DNA from: an uncultured Eubacteriales bacterium | GTDB lineage: Bacteria > Bacillota > Clostridia > Oscillospirales > Oscillospiraceae | Length of the DNA: 64,000 nucleotides | Direction of reading: 5' to 3' | Assembly: GCA_900079765.1 (NCBI GenBank) | Contig: LT599017.1 | Location: 1,428,278-1,492,277 of the forward strand | In this document: positions 1 through 8,871 of the stretch, in pieces | How the letters are laid out: the number at the start of each line of letters is the position of its first letter | How positions within the stretch are numbered: position 1 is the stretch's first letter | Made by a program: the position numbers and the translations under genes | Notes under the pieces: model-generated | Told to the model about the DNA's origin: nothing | The model's input: only the letters and a program-made list of their open reading frames with translations | The model's database searches: none

Positions 1-1
1 C

Positions 2-517
2 TGCCGCATCAAAAAGGTGCGCCTTCTGCCCGAGCGTCCGCCCGCCCTGCCCGAGGCCCTGAAGGCTATCGGAGAGGCGGATTTGATCCTCCTGGGGCCG
101 GGGAGCCTGTACACCAGCGTCATCCCCAACCTGCTGGTGGACGGCATCGCCCAGGCGGTCTGTGCGTCCCCCGCCCTGAAGATGTATATCTGCAACATCA
201 TGACCCAGGACGGCGAGACAGAGGGGATGACCGCGTCGGAGCATGTGGCCGCGCTCCTTACCCACTCCGGACCGGGGCTGGTGGATTTGTGCCTGTGCAA
301 CAGCGCGCCGGTGCGCACCAGCCTCCTGGAGCGGTACAAGGAGGAGGACGCCGCCCCCATCATTGTGGATAAGACCGCCATCGAGGCTCTGGGCGTGGCG
401 CTGATGACCCGCCCCCTGGCCTCCGAGACCCAGAATTACGCCCGCCACTCCGTCAGCCGTCTGGCCGCCGCCGTTATGGAGCTCTACGCGGACCGGGCGG
501 ACACCAAAGTATTTTAA
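2..517 (+). CDS. yvcK: YvcK/CofD-like gluconeogenesis factor, 3' part
   Basis: The frame is open from base 2, so the gene starts upstream of the window and only about 171 C-terminal residues are present. The segment LGPGSLYTSVIPNLLV, followed by a region resembling 'YICNIMTQDGETEGMTASEHV', is the typical C-terminal core of the YvcK family of UDP-sugar-binding proteins, which share the CofD fold. Family knowledge: YvcK is cytoplasmic and needed for growth on gluconeogenic carbon sources and for cell-wall homeostasis in Bacillus. It sits 21 bases upstream of whiA, the classic rapZ-yvcK-whiA order of Firmicutes and Actinobacteria, which supports the call. An internal GTG at 17 is not the real start, because the frame continues upstream without a stop. 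Confidence 0.9.
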   Translation, partial: CRIKKVRLLPERPPALPEALKAIGEADLILLGPGSLYTSVIPNLLVDGIAQAVCASPALKMYICNIMTQDGETEGMTASEHVAALLTHSGPGLVDLCLCNSAPVRTSLLERYKEEDAAPIIVDKTAIEALGVALMTRPLASETQNYARHSVSRLAAAVMELYADRADTKVF

Positions 518-538
518 ACCCTCCAGGGAGGTGACGAA

Positions 539-1429
539 ATGTCCTTCTCGTCCGACGCGAAGGCCGAGCTCTGCCGGGAACCACTTAGCCGCAGGTGCTG
601 CGCTCAGGCCGAGGCCTACGGCGTGCTCCTCTTCTGCAACAGTTTCACCGCTTGGGAGGTGCGCGTCGTCACCGAGAGCGGGGATTTCGCCGCGCGCCTC
701 CCGGCCCTCTTTCAAAAGGCGTTCCGCATCGAGTTTGACAGCAAATCCGGCCGGGGAGAGGGCAAGCACGTCCTCACCATCACCGACGAGTGGAAGCTGT
801 CGGTCATCCGGGACGTTTTCGGGTACGACGGGACCGAGAGCCTGGCCCACCATATCAACTTCGCTGTCCTGGAGGAGGAGCACTGCCGCGCCGCCTTCTT
901 CCGGGGCGTGTTTTTGGCTGCCGGCTCGGTGACCGACCCGCAGAAACGCTACCATCTGGAGCTCGTGACCTCTCACTACAACGTGAGCCGGGAGCTCACC
1001 GCCCTCCTCCTGGAGGCCGGATTCTTCCCCAAGGAGACCATACGCAAGTCAAACTACCTCACCTATTTCAAGCAGAGCGAGTATATCGAGGACTTCCTTA
1101 CCGTCATCGGCGCGCCGCTGGCCGCCATGGAGCTGATGAACGCCAAGGTGGAAAAAAACCTCCGGGGCAGCGTGAACCGCCGTGTGAACTGCGACGCCGC
1201 AAACCTCGACAAGGCGGTAGACGCCGCGCTGGAGCAGATCGAGGCCATTCGCCGGCTGGAGGAGCGGGGGATGCTCCAGGAGCTGCCGGACAAGCTCAAG
1301 GAGACGGTGGACCTCCGTGTGGCACATCCGGAGCTGACGTTGTCTCAGCTTGCCGAGCTGTGCGACCCGCCGGTCACCAAGTCCTGCCTGAACCACCGCC
1401 TGCGAAAGCTCATGGAGCTTGCAAAGTAA
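539..1429 (+). CDS. whiA: DNA-binding protein WhiA
   Basis: This 296-residue protein begins SFSSDAKAELCRE, the conserved WhiA N-terminus. Residues about 10-210 form the degenerate LAGLIDADG homing-endonuclease-like fold (for example FFRGVFLAAGSVTDP near residue 122). The C-terminal 80 residues form a helix-turn-helix (LTLSQLAELC...SCLNHRLRKL). Length matches the family (about 300). The ATG at 539 has a GGGAGGTG ribosome binding site 6-8 bases upstream. WhiA is a sporulation regulator in Streptomyces and affects division and chromosome segregation in Bacillus; its role in Clostridia is less clear. It lies between yvcK and dnaE on the same strand, probably one operon. Confidence 0.95.
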   Translation: MSFSSDAKAELCREPLSRRCCAQAEAYGVLLFCNSFTAWEVRVVTESGDFAARLPALFQKAFRIEFDSKSGRGEGKHVLTITDEWKLSVIRDVFGYDGTESLAHHINFAVLEEEHCRAAFFRGVFLAAGSVTDPQKRYHLELVTSHYNVSRELTALLLEAGFFPKETIRKSNYLTYFKQSEYIEDFLTVIGAPLAAMELMNAKVEKNLRGSVNRRVNCDAANLDKAVDAALEQIEAIRRLEERGMLQELPDKLKETVDLRVAHPELTLSQLAELCDPPVTKSCLNHRLRKLMELAK

Positions 1430-1470
1430 CACAGCGGCCCGTAAAGTATTTTATCTAGGGGGAACCTCTC

Positions 1471-4400
1471 ATGGCCTTTGTCCATCTGCATCTGCATACC
1501 GAGTTCTCCCTGCTGGACGGGGCCTGCCGCATCACGGAGCTGATGAAACACGTCAAGTCCCTGGGACAGGAGGCCGTCGCCATCACCGACCACGGCGTGA
1601 TGTACGGTGTGGTGGACTTCTACCGGGCGGCCAAGGCCGAGGGCCTTAAGCCCATCATCGGCTGCGAGGTCTATGTGGCCCCCAGGGGCCGGACCGATCG
1701 GGTCCACGAGCTGGACGCCGAGGCGCGGCACCTCATTCTCCTGTGCAGGAACGAGGTGGGGTACCGCAACCTCTGTTACCTCGATTCCCTCGCCTTTCTG
1801 GAGGGGTTCTATATCAAGCCCCGCATCGACAAGGCTCTTCTCTTCGAGCATTGTGAGGGCCTCATTGCACTGTCCGCCTGCCAGTCTGGGGAGATACCCC
1901 GCCTCCTTTTAAACGGCAATTATGAGGGGGCCAAAGCCGCCGCGCTGGAGATGCGCGAGCACTTTGGGCCTGACGGGTACTACCTTGAGCTCCAGGATCA
2001 CGGCCTCCCCGAGGACGGGGAGATCACAAGGGGCCTCATCCGCCTCCATAAGGATACCGGCATCCCCCTGGTGGCCACCAACGACGCCCACTATATCCGC
2101 CGCGAGGACGCCGCCATGCAGGACACCCTCATGTGCATCCAGATGGGCAAGACGGTGGACGACCCCACAAGATTGAAGATGGAGACCGACTCCCTCTACG
2201 TGAAGAGCGAGGCCGAGATGGCCGCCCTCTTCCCCGAGTGGCCCGAGGCAATCTCCAACACGGTGAAGATCGCCGAAGCTTGCAACCTGGAGTTTGAGTT
2301 CGGCAAGTACCACCTGCCCGAGTTTAAGCTCCCAGACGACTGGACTGATCCGGTGGCCTACTTCGAGCACCTGTGCTGGAAGGGGTTTGACTGGCGCTAC
2401 CCCAGCGGGAGCGAGGAGTATAAGAAACAGCTTGAGTATGAGATGGGCGTCATTAAGCAGATGGGATTTGTAGACTACTTCCTCATCACCTCCGACTTCA
2501 TCGGCTACGCCAAGGGACAGGGCATCCCCGTGGGGCCGGGCCGCGGCTCGGCGGCGGGGAGCATGGTGTCCTACTGCCTGAACATCACCGACGTGGACCC
2601 CATTAAATACGGGCTCTTCTTCGAGCGGTTTTTAAACCCCGAACGGGTCACCATGCCCGATATCGACATCGACTTCTGCATCCGTCGGAGACAGGAAGTA
2701 ATTGATTATGTAAACCGAAAATACGGCAGCGACCATGTGGCCCAGATCGTCACCTTCGGCACCATGGCGGCCCGGGGCGCGATCCGGGACGTGGGGAGGG
2801 CGTTAAGCGTCCCTTACGCCGACGTGGACGCGGTGGCAAAGCAGGTCCCCTTTGCTCCGCACATCACGCTGGAAGAGGCACTCAAGCTCTCCAAGCCCCT
2901 GCGGGAGAGCTATGAGAACGACGAGCAGGTCCGCGAGCTCATCGACACGGCCAAGGCTATTGAGGGAATGCCCCGCCACGCCTCCACCCACGCGGCGGGC
3001 GTGGTCATCACCAAGCGCCCGGTGTACGAGTATGTCCCCCTGGCCAAGAACGACGAGTCGGTGGTGACACAGTTCGTCATGACCACTCTGGAGGAGCTGG
3101 GACTCCTCAAGATGGATTTTCTGGGTCTGCGCAACCTCACGGTGCTGGACGATGCGGTTCAACTGGTAAAAAAGCGCATTCCCGACTTTGATCTCCACTC
3201 CATTCCCGAGGACGACCCCGCTGTCTTCCAGATGCTCTCGGAGGGCAAGACCTCCGGTGTATTTCAGATGGAGTCGGCGGGCATGACAGGAGTGGGCGTG
3301 GGCCTCAAGCCCAAGAGCATAGAGGACATCACCGCCATCATCGCCCTTTACCGCCCCGGCCCCATGGACTCCATTCCCAAGTTCCTGGAGTGCGCCCGGA
3401 ACCCCAAGCGGGTGACCTACCGCCACCCCATGCTGGAGCCCATCCTCTCGGTGACCTACGGGTGCATTGTCTACCAGGAGCAGGTCATCGAAATCTTCCG
3501 CAAGTTGGGCGGGTTCTCTCTGGGCCAGGCCGACATGGTGCGCCGGGCTATCTCCAAGAAGAAGAAGGCCCAGATCGAGAAGGAGCGCCATGCCTTCGTC
3601 CATGGAGACCCCGAGCGGGGCATCTGCGGCTGCGAGGCCAACGGCATTCCAGCCCAGGCTGGCGAGGGCATCTATGACGAGATCGAGGCCTTCGGCCAGT
3701 ACGCCTTTAACAAGGCCCACGCTGTGGCCTATGCCATCGTGGCCTACCAGACTGCCTACTTCAAGTGCCACTTCACCCGGGAGTACATGGCCGCCCTCCT
3801 CACCTCGGTGCTGGACTCCAGCGAGAAGGTGGCCGAATATATTGCCGAGTGCAAGGACTGCGGCATCTCCCTCCTGCCGCCCGACATCAACGAGTCGGGA
3901 GCTTCCTTCACCGTAGTGGGGGACAACCTCCGTTTCGGACTGGCCGCCGTCAAGGGTGTGGGCTGGGGCTTTATCAACGCTGTGCTGGCCGAGCGGGAGA
4001 GGCACGGCCTCTTCACCTCGTTCCCCGATTTCTGCCAGCGGATGCTCAACAGCGACCTAAATAAGCGAGTGCTGGAGAGCCTCATCCGCTGCGGCGCGTT
4101 CGACAGCATGGGGGTCTACCGCTCCCAGCTCCTCAACGCGTACGCCCAGGTGGTGGACTCCATCGCCCAGACCCGCCGCAGCGTACTGGAAGGACAGATG
4201 GATCTATTCGGCGGCGACGGGGACAAGCCCTCGCCCCCCCCGCCCATGGTCCTGCTCAAAATCCCGGAGTTTTCCCGCAAGGAGCTCATGAATATGGAGC
4301 GGGAGACCACCGGCCTCTACCTCACGGGCCACCCCATGGACGAGTACCGGGAGGAGGCCCGGCGGCACAGGGCCGTCCCTATCGGCTCAATTTTGGCCGA

Positions 4401-4947
4401 TTTTGCTCAGGAGGAGGGGGCCGCCACCTACCAGGACGGGCAGCGGGTCACCCTGGCGGGCATCATCACCGCCTCCAGGACCAAGACCACCAAGAATAAC
4501 AGCCTCATGGCCTACGTGACATTGGAGGACGACACCGGGAGCATGGAGCTGCTGGTCTTCTCCCGGGTCCTGGGGGAGAGCGGGAGCTATATAAAAGAGA
4601 ATATACCCGTACTTACGGTGGGCAAGATATCGGTGCGGGACGAGAAAGCCCCCCAGCTCATGGTGGACTCGGTCCGCCCCTTGGGCGTGGCCGCCGGTAC
4701 GCCGCCTCCGCCCCCCGAGGAGGGGGGAACCGCCCCCAAAAAGCTCTTCATCCGCGTTCCCAGCGCCGAGGACCCCAAGTGGCGGCGGGTCCAGCTCGTT
4801 CTGGACATGTTCCCCGGGCAGGAGCCTTTTCGGGCCAAATTCCTGGATAGGGAGACCTGGTCCGAGACGGTGCCCTGCCAGGTGCATCCCCTGCTGGTGG
4901 AGGAGCTGAAGAAACTACTGGGGGATGAAAATGTGGCGGTGAAATAG
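1471..4947 (+). CDS. dnaE: DNA polymerase III subunit alpha (DnaE)
   Basis: The protein has 1158 residues, normal for the DnaE1 class of Firmicutes. It opens with a PHP domain (FVHLHLHTEFSLLDG, residues 3-17). The catalytic aspartates are visible as PDIDIDF at residues 396-402, and the palm region carries GPGRGSAAGSMV nearby. A helix-hairpin-helix region follows, then a C-terminal OB-fold (VTLAGIITASRTK onward). This is a replicative polymerase subunit acting at the fork; in low-GC Gram-positives it works alongside PolC. The ATG at 1471 follows a GGGGG ribosome site. The gene begins 41 bases after whiA and ends 7 bases before cls, suggesting cotranscription. Confidence 0.97.
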   Translation: MAFVHLHLHTEFSLLDGACRITELMKHVKSLGQEAVAITDHGVMYGVVDFYRAAKAEGLKPIIGCEVYVAPRGRTDRVHELDAEARHLILLCRNEVGYRNLCYLDSLAFLEGFYIKPRIDKALLFEHCEGLIALSACQSGEIPRLLLNGNYEGAKAAALEMREHFGPDGYYLELQDHGLPEDGEITRGLIRLHKDTGIPLVATNDAHYIRREDAAMQDTLMCIQMGKTVDDPTRLKMETDSLYVKSEAEMAALFPEWPEAISNTVKIAEACNLEFEFGKYHLPEFKLPDDWTDPVAYFEHLCWKGFDWRYPSGSEEYKKQLEYEMGVIKQMGFVDYFLITSDFIGYAKGQGIPVGPGRGSAAGSMVSYCLNITDVDPIKYGLFFERFLNPERVTMPDIDIDFCIRRRQEVIDYVNRKYGSDHVAQIVTFGTMAARGAIRDVGRALSVPYADVDAVAKQVPFAPHITLEEALKLSKPLRESYENDEQVRELIDTAKAIEGMPRHASTHAAGVVITKRPVYEYVPLAKNDESVVTQFVMTTLEELGLLKMDFLGLRNLTVLDDAVQLVKKRIPDFDLHSIPEDDPAVFQMLSEGKTSGVFQMESAGMTGVGVGLKPKSIEDITAIIALYRPGPMDSIPKFLECARNPKRVTYRHPMLEPILSVTYGCIVYQEQVIEIFRKLGGFSLGQADMVRRAISKKKKAQIEKERHAFVHGDPERGICGCEANGIPAQAGEGIYDEIEAFGQYAFNKAHAVAYAIVAYQTAYFKCHFTREYMAALLTSVLDSSEKVAEYIAECKDCGISLLPPDINESGASFTVVGDNLRFGLAAVKGVGWGFINAVLAERERHGLFTSFPDFCQRMLNSDLNKRVLESLIRCGAFDSMGVYRSQLLNAYAQVVDSIAQTRRSVLEGQMDLFGGDGDKPSPPPPMVLLKIPEFSRKELMNMERETTGLYLTGHPMDEYREEARRHRAVPIGSILADFAQEEGAATYQDGQRVTLAGIITASRTKTTKNNSLMAYVTLEDDTGSMELLVFSRVLGESGSYIKENIPVLTVGKISVRDEKAPQLMVDSVRPLGVAAGTPPPPPEEGGTAPKKLFIRVPSAEDPKWRRVQLVLDMFPGQEPFRAKFLDRETWSETVPCQVHPLLVEELKKLLGDENVAVK

Positions 4948-4954
4948 GAAAGAG

Positions 4955-6505
4955 GTGAGAGAACTGAACGCACTGAAAAAGCTGTCCTCCTTCGTCTTCC
5001 ACCGCACGACGCTGGTGGCTCTGCTCCTGATCGTGCAGGCGGCGGTGCTGGCGGTGATGATGGTCCAGTTCTCCAATTACTTCATCTACTTTTACTGGTT
5101 TTGCATTCTCTTGTCCATTGTCGCCGTACTCTGGCTCGTCTCCAACCGCAGCGATCCGGGGTATAAGATCGCCTGGCTCATCCCCATCCTGCTCTTTCCC
5201 GTGTTTGGCGGGCTGGTGTACCTCCTATTCGGCGGGAACCGCCTCTCCGCCCGCGTCCGGCGGAAAATGCAGGGCATGGACCGGCGGATGCGCAATACCC
5301 TGGCCCCGGACTTCAAGTCGGGTCTTTTAGAGAGCGTGGGAGCCGACGCGGTGAACCAGTCCCGGTACCTCGAATGGTACGCCCACTGCCCCCTCTACAA
5401 AAACACCCTCACCGAGTACTTCCCCCTGGGGGACGACGCCTTCCCCCGCATGCTGCAGGAGCTGCGGCGGGCGGAGAGATACATCTTCCTGGAGTACTTC
5501 ATCATCACGCCGGGGGAGATGTGGAGCGCCATCCTGGAGATATTGGAAGAGAAGGCCAAGGCCGGGGTGGATGTGCGGGTGCTCTACGACGACGTGGGCA
5601 GCCTCTACACCCTCCCTACCAATTACGATAAGGTTTTGGAGGCCAAGGGCATCCGCTGCTCCGTCTTCAACCGCTTTATCCCAGCGCTCTCCCTCCGGCT
5701 CAACAACCGGGACCACCGCAAGTTCTGCATCGTCGACGGCAGGGCAGCCTTCACCGGCGGCATCAATCTGGCCGACGAGTATATCAACCGCGAGGAAAAG
5801 TACGGCCACTGGAAGGACTCGGTCATCCTCCTCAGGGGGGAGGCGGTGTGGAGCATGGTGGTCATGTTCCTCACTGTGTGGGACTATGTCCGGGGTGGGG
5901 AAGAGGACCTAAACGCGTTCCGCCCCGCGTCCTTGCCCCAGGAGGTGTATGCTGCCCGGGGCTGGGTCCAGCCCTATGCCGACAGCCCCCTGGACGAGGA
6001 GCCGGTGGCCGGGACGGTATACCTCAACCTCATCTCCAAGGCCCGGTACTATATCTACCTCACCACGCCCTACCTCATCATCTCGGACACGGTGAACACC
6101 GCGCTCTGCAGTGCCGCCAAGTCGGGGGTGGATGTGCGCATTATCACGCCCCACGTCCCGGACAAAAAGATTATCTTCGAGGTCACCCGCGCCCACTATA
6201 GCCCCCTGCTTGAGGCGGGAGTACGCATCTTTGAGTACACCCCCGGCTTCATGCACGCGAAAAATTTCGCGGTGGACGACCTGTACGCTACCGTGGGCTC
6301 GGTGAATATGGACTACCGCAGTATGTTTCTCCACTTCGAGGGCGGGGTCTGGCTCTGCGGACAGGACGCGGTGCTGGACGTGCGAAACGATTTTCTCCAT
6401 ACCTTGGAGGAGAGCATGGAGGTTACTCTGGAGCAGAGCCGCAGCCACTCTCTGCCCAGGCTCCTCCTCCGCTCCGTCCTCCGTGTCTTCGCGCCGCTGA
6501 TGTAG
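4955..6505 (+). CDS. cls: Cardiolipin synthase (PLD family)
   Basis: This 516-residue membrane enzyme has two N-terminal transmembrane segments (residues about 17-40 and 45-65) followed by the PLDc_N motif region DPGYKIAWLIPILLFPVFGG. Two phospholipase D HKD motifs follow: HRKFCIVD starting at His254 and HAKNFAVDD starting at His434, each followed by the usual GG.N or GSVN. It condenses two phosphatidylglycerols to cardiolipin and glycerol. Start is GTG at 4955, with AGGAAAGAG just upstream; no better ATG exists near the conserved N-terminus. It overlaps nothing and follows dnaE by 7 bases. Confidence 0.93.
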   Translation: MRELNALKKLSSFVFHRTTLVALLLIVQAAVLAVMMVQFSNYFIYFYWFCILLSIVAVLWLVSNRSDPGYKIAWLIPILLFPVFGGLVYLLFGGNRLSARVRRKMQGMDRRMRNTLAPDFKSGLLESVGADAVNQSRYLEWYAHCPLYKNTLTEYFPLGDDAFPRMLQELRRAERYIFLEYFIITPGEMWSAILEILEEKAKAGVDVRVLYDDVGSLYTLPTNYDKVLEAKGIRCSVFNRFIPALSLRLNNRDHRKFCIVDGRAAFTGGINLADEYINREEKYGHWKDSVILLRGEAVWSMVVMFLTVWDYVRGGEEDLNAFRPASLPQEVYAARGWVQPYADSPLDEEPVAGTVYLNLISKARYYIYLTTPYLIISDTVNTALCSAAKSGVDVRIITPHVPDKKIIFEVTRAHYSPLLEAGVRIFEYTPGFMHAKNFAVDDLYATVGSVNMDYRSMFLHFEGGVWLCGQDAVLDVRNDFLHTLEESMEVTLEQSRSHSLPRLLLRSVLRVFAPLM

Positions 6506-6521
6506 CGCGGCGAAAAAGAAC

Positions 6522-6549
6522 TTGAAATTTCGATGCGCTATGGTATACT
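6522..6549 (+). promoter_or_regulatory. Sigma-A-type promoter
   Basis: TTGAAA (6522-6527), 16-base spacer, TATACT (6544-6549). It lies 16 bases after the cls stop and would start RNA near 6556, directly before the hairpin at 6563. It is the only good promoter seen for the membrane gene at 6622. Confidence 0.7.
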
Positions 6550-6562
6550 GATGGACAGAACA

Positions 6563-6609
6563 AAACAGCTTTTTCCGTTTCTTTAACAAACGGAAAAAGC
6601 TGTTTTTTA
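6563..6609 (+). terminator. Intrinsic terminator or attenuator
   Basis: A perfect 18-bp inverted repeat (6563-6580 and 6588-6605) with a 7-base loop is followed by a T run. It ends cls transcription, but it also lies between a strong promoter and the start codon at 6622, so it may act as a leader attenuator for that gene. Confidence 0.85.
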
Positions 6610-6621
6610 TTTGGAGGCAGA

Positions 6622-7302
6622 ATGAAAAAGAAACCGTTTTACACCGAACTCGCCTATGCCCTCGGCCTTGCGGGCCTTGCCCTGGGGACCGCCTTTATGG
6701 AGGCAGCCGACTTCGGCGTCTCCATGGTGGTGGCCCCCGCGTACCTCATCTACTTAAAGCTGTCCCGGGTTCTTCCGTTTTTCACCTTTGGCATGGCGGA
6801 GTATACCCTGCAGGCCGTTTTGCTGGTTGTGCTGATGGCCGTGCTGCGGCGGGTGCGGCTCTCGTATCTTTTCTCGTTCGTCACCGCCGTAATTTACGGC
6901 TTTTTGCTGGACGGGGCGATGGCGGCTGTCGCCCTCATTCCTCATGGAAACCCTGTACCCCGCTTTGTGCTCTATGGCTCGGGGCTCCTGCTCTGCGCGG
7001 CCGGGGTTTCGCTCCTCTTCCACACCTACATCGCCCCGGAGGTCTATGAGCTATTTGTGAAGGAGGCCTCCGCCAAGTATGGCGTTGACATCCACGCCTT
7101 TAAAACCGGCTACGACTGCGCAAGCTGCCTTGTGGCGATTCTCTTATCCTTCGCCTTCTTCGGTCTGTGGCACTTCGAGGGGGTAAAGCTGGGCACCATC
7201 TTTTGCGCTTTGGTCAACGGCTGGGTCATCGGCAGATGCACGCGGTTTTTTGAAAAACATTGGGAGTTCCAGGACGCCCTGAAACTCCCAATACGGTGTT
7301 AA
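6622..7302 (+). CDS. YitT/YczE-like integral membrane protein (DUF6198 type)
   Basis: This 226-residue protein has about five or six hydrophobic segments and no catalytic motif. The start region (ELAYALGLAGLALGTAFMEAADFGVSMVVAPAY) resembles the YczE/YyaS/YitT superfamily, with the GVSMVVAPAY motif and a C-terminal NGWVIGRC segment; I believe it belongs to the DUF6198 group. Its substrate is unknown. The ATG at 6622 follows GGAGG at 6613-6617. Its stop overlaps the stop of the convergent gene at 7299 by four bases (TTAA), so the two genes have no room for separate terminators between them. Confidence 0.65.
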   Translation: MKKKPFYTELAYALGLAGLALGTAFMEAADFGVSMVVAPAYLIYLKLSRVLPFFTFGMAEYTLQAVLLVVLMAVLRRVRLSYLFSFVTAVIYGFLLDGAMAAVALIPHGNPVPRFVLYGSGLLLCAAGVSLLFHTYIAPEVYELFVKEASAKYGVDIHAFKTGYDCASCLVAILLSFAFFGLWHFEGVKLGTIFCALVNGWVIGRCTRFFEKHWEFQDALKLPIRC

Positions 7303-8246
7303 TTGGACTTATTCTTCTTTTCCTTCCGAGCGGCCCGCTTGGCGGCGCGCTTTGTGTCGTGTTCGGCTATGTACTTGCGGCCCGCCTCGGCCACGGCGGA
7401 GAGGGAGGAGGACAGCTTTTTCGAGCTCATGTCGCCGTATACGTAGCGCAAATGGCGGCTGGAGCGCTCGGCCTTGGCCAGCAGCTCGTCGTACTTGGCC
7501 CGAAGCTTCTCCGTGGCCTCGGAGGGGATGCTTAGCTTTTCGGAGATGCTGCCCTTCGCGTCGTCCAGCCGGTCGCTGATGGCGCTCTTCACGTCACCCA
7601 GCCGGTCACCCAGGCTGTCCTTAGCCTCCTCCAGATAGTCAGAAAGCTCGGCTTTGCCCAGGGCCAGCTGGAGCCGGAGCTCGTCGCCGGTCTCATTGAG
7701 GAGGGTCATCATGCGGCGCACCAGGGCCAGCTCGCGGATGGTGGCGGCGGTATCGCCCACCAGAAGAACCAGGAAGACGATTGCGAAAACATGCTGCGTG
7801 GTGACGGAGAGCAAGGCGAGAAGCCCCGACACGAAGGGGTGGACCCAGAAGATGACTATGTAGGCCAGCCCGCCCCAGGTCAGGCAGATCTGCAGGCAGA
7901 TGCGCCCGTGGAGGTTAAAGCGGAAACGGCTGTAGTCCCAGTATTTAATGTGGGTGGTGGTCTCCAAAAACCAGCCCACAAGGTACTCCCAGGCCGACAT
8001 GCACACGGTGGCCACCACGTAGAAGAGGAGGGGGTTGCCCATAAACGGCGCGAACCAGCAGATCATCATCAGTACTCCCACTCCATAGATGGGGCAGAGG
8101 GGGCCATAGAGGAACCCGCGGGCCACGAAGCGCCGCTGCAAAATGGAGCAGTAGCAGGTCTCCATCACCCAGCCCAGAAAGGCGTACACGATGAAGTAGA
8201 GAAAGAGCAGGGAGATGGGAAAACCAAACAGCACAGGCTCTGTCAT
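7299..8246 (-). CDS. Putative ABC-transporter permease-like membrane protein (CmpB family)
   Basis: This 315-residue protein has five predicted membrane segments in the first 175 residues. The motif ETCYCSILQRRFVARGFLYGPLCPIYGVG is close to the hallmark of the Pfam family 'ABC_trans_CmpB' (PF06541), named for a permease although the function is unproven. The C-terminal 130 residues are charged and helical, with an amphipathic repeat around residues 200-240 (DYLEEAKDSLGDRLGDVKSA), and end in a very basic tail. The start overlaps the stop of the DUF4364 gene by four bases (ATGA), so the pair is translationally coupled. The stop overlaps the convergent gene at 6622-7302. Confidence 0.75.
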   Translation of the reverse strand: MTEPVLFGFPISLLFLYFIVYAFLGWVMETCYCSILQRRFVARGFLYGPLCPIYGVGVLMMICWFAPFMGNPLLFYVVATVCMSAWEYLVGWFLETTTHIKYWDYSRFRFNLHGRICLQICLTWGGLAYIVIFWVHPFVSGLLALLSVTTQHVFAIVFLVLLVGDTAATIRELALVRRMMTLLNETGDELRLQLALGKAELSDYLEEAKDSLGDRLGDVKSAISDRLDDAKGSISEKLSIPSEATEKLRAKYDELLAKAERSSRHLRYVYGDMSSKKLSSSLSAVAEAGRKYIAEHDTKRAAKRAARKEKKNKSN

Positions 8247-8788
8247 TCCGCCGTACCCTCCTTGCCGGAGAGGTCCAGCAGGACGTCCAGCAGACTGTTG
8301 TATACTTGCTCGGGCCGGGTCTTGAACCCCTCGGCCAGCCGCTCGGCCTGGGCTTGGGAGGGGGAGAGAAGCTCTATGGTAAGGAGGTTTGATTCCTCAT
8401 CGTTCAGGGCCAGGCGCAGGGTGCAGCTCCCATCCTCCCGGGGCAGGACATCGGCCCTCACCTGGGCATCCCGCCGGAGGGCGGCGTTGACCCCAACCAG
8501 CTTGCGGGCGCATTTGCGCTTGACCGAGTAGGGCAGGCTGCTCTCGCACACGGAGCTGTTCTTCCGGCCCTTCTCGGTGATGGTGTAGTGGTCGTCCTCA
8601 CAGGTGAGATGGTCGGTCACCTCCAGCTCGGAGAGAACCTCCATAAAGGTGAAATAATCCACCCCGTCGTCCACCATGGTCAGGTCCAGGAGCGTGTCCC
8701 GATCCAGGGGCGCGGCGGCGCGGGAGAGAACGTAGAGGACCAGAAGCTTCACGTCCAGCTTGTCATGGATAAAACCGTACTGCGCCAT
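8243..8788 (-). CDS. DUF4364 family protein
   Basis: This 181-residue soluble protein fits the DUF4364 family of Clostridia: an N-terminal winged-helix-like region (DKLDVKLLVLYVLSRAAAPL, then YFTFMEVLSELEVTDHL) and a C-terminal beta-rich part. The family is thought to be a regulator, but no function is established. The ATG at 8788 has AAAGGAGGGGG upstream. It is the first gene of a two-gene unit with the CmpB-like membrane protein (ATGA overlap), driven by the promoter at 8828-8856. Confidence 0.8.
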   Translation of the reverse strand: MAQYGFIHDKLDVKLLVLYVLSRAAAPLDRDTLLDLTMVDDGVDYFTFMEVLSELEVTDHLTCEDDHYTITEKGRKNSSVCESSLPYSVKRKCARKLVGVNAALRRDAQVRADVLPREDGSCTLRLALNDEESNLLTIELLSPSQAQAERLAEGFKTRPEQVYNSLLDVLLDLSGKEGTAE

Positions 8789-8827
8789 AGGCCCCCTCCT
8801 TTCAAGCGGTCATAGTCATAACACTTT

Positions 8828-8856
8828 ATTATACCTCGAAATAACAGAGGGAACAA
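8828..8856 (-). promoter_or_regulatory. Sigma-A-type promoter for the DUF4364 operon
   Basis: On the minus strand TTGTTC (8851-8856), a 17-base spacer, TATAAT (8828-8833). It is about 40 bases upstream of the DUF4364 start. The -35 element is weak. Confidence 0.6.
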
Positions 8857-8871
8857 GAGAAAGTTATACCC

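Noticed and set aside
2803-4005. A 400-codon frame antisense to dnaE
   Set aside because: It shadows dnaE, whose polymerase motifs fix the coding strand.
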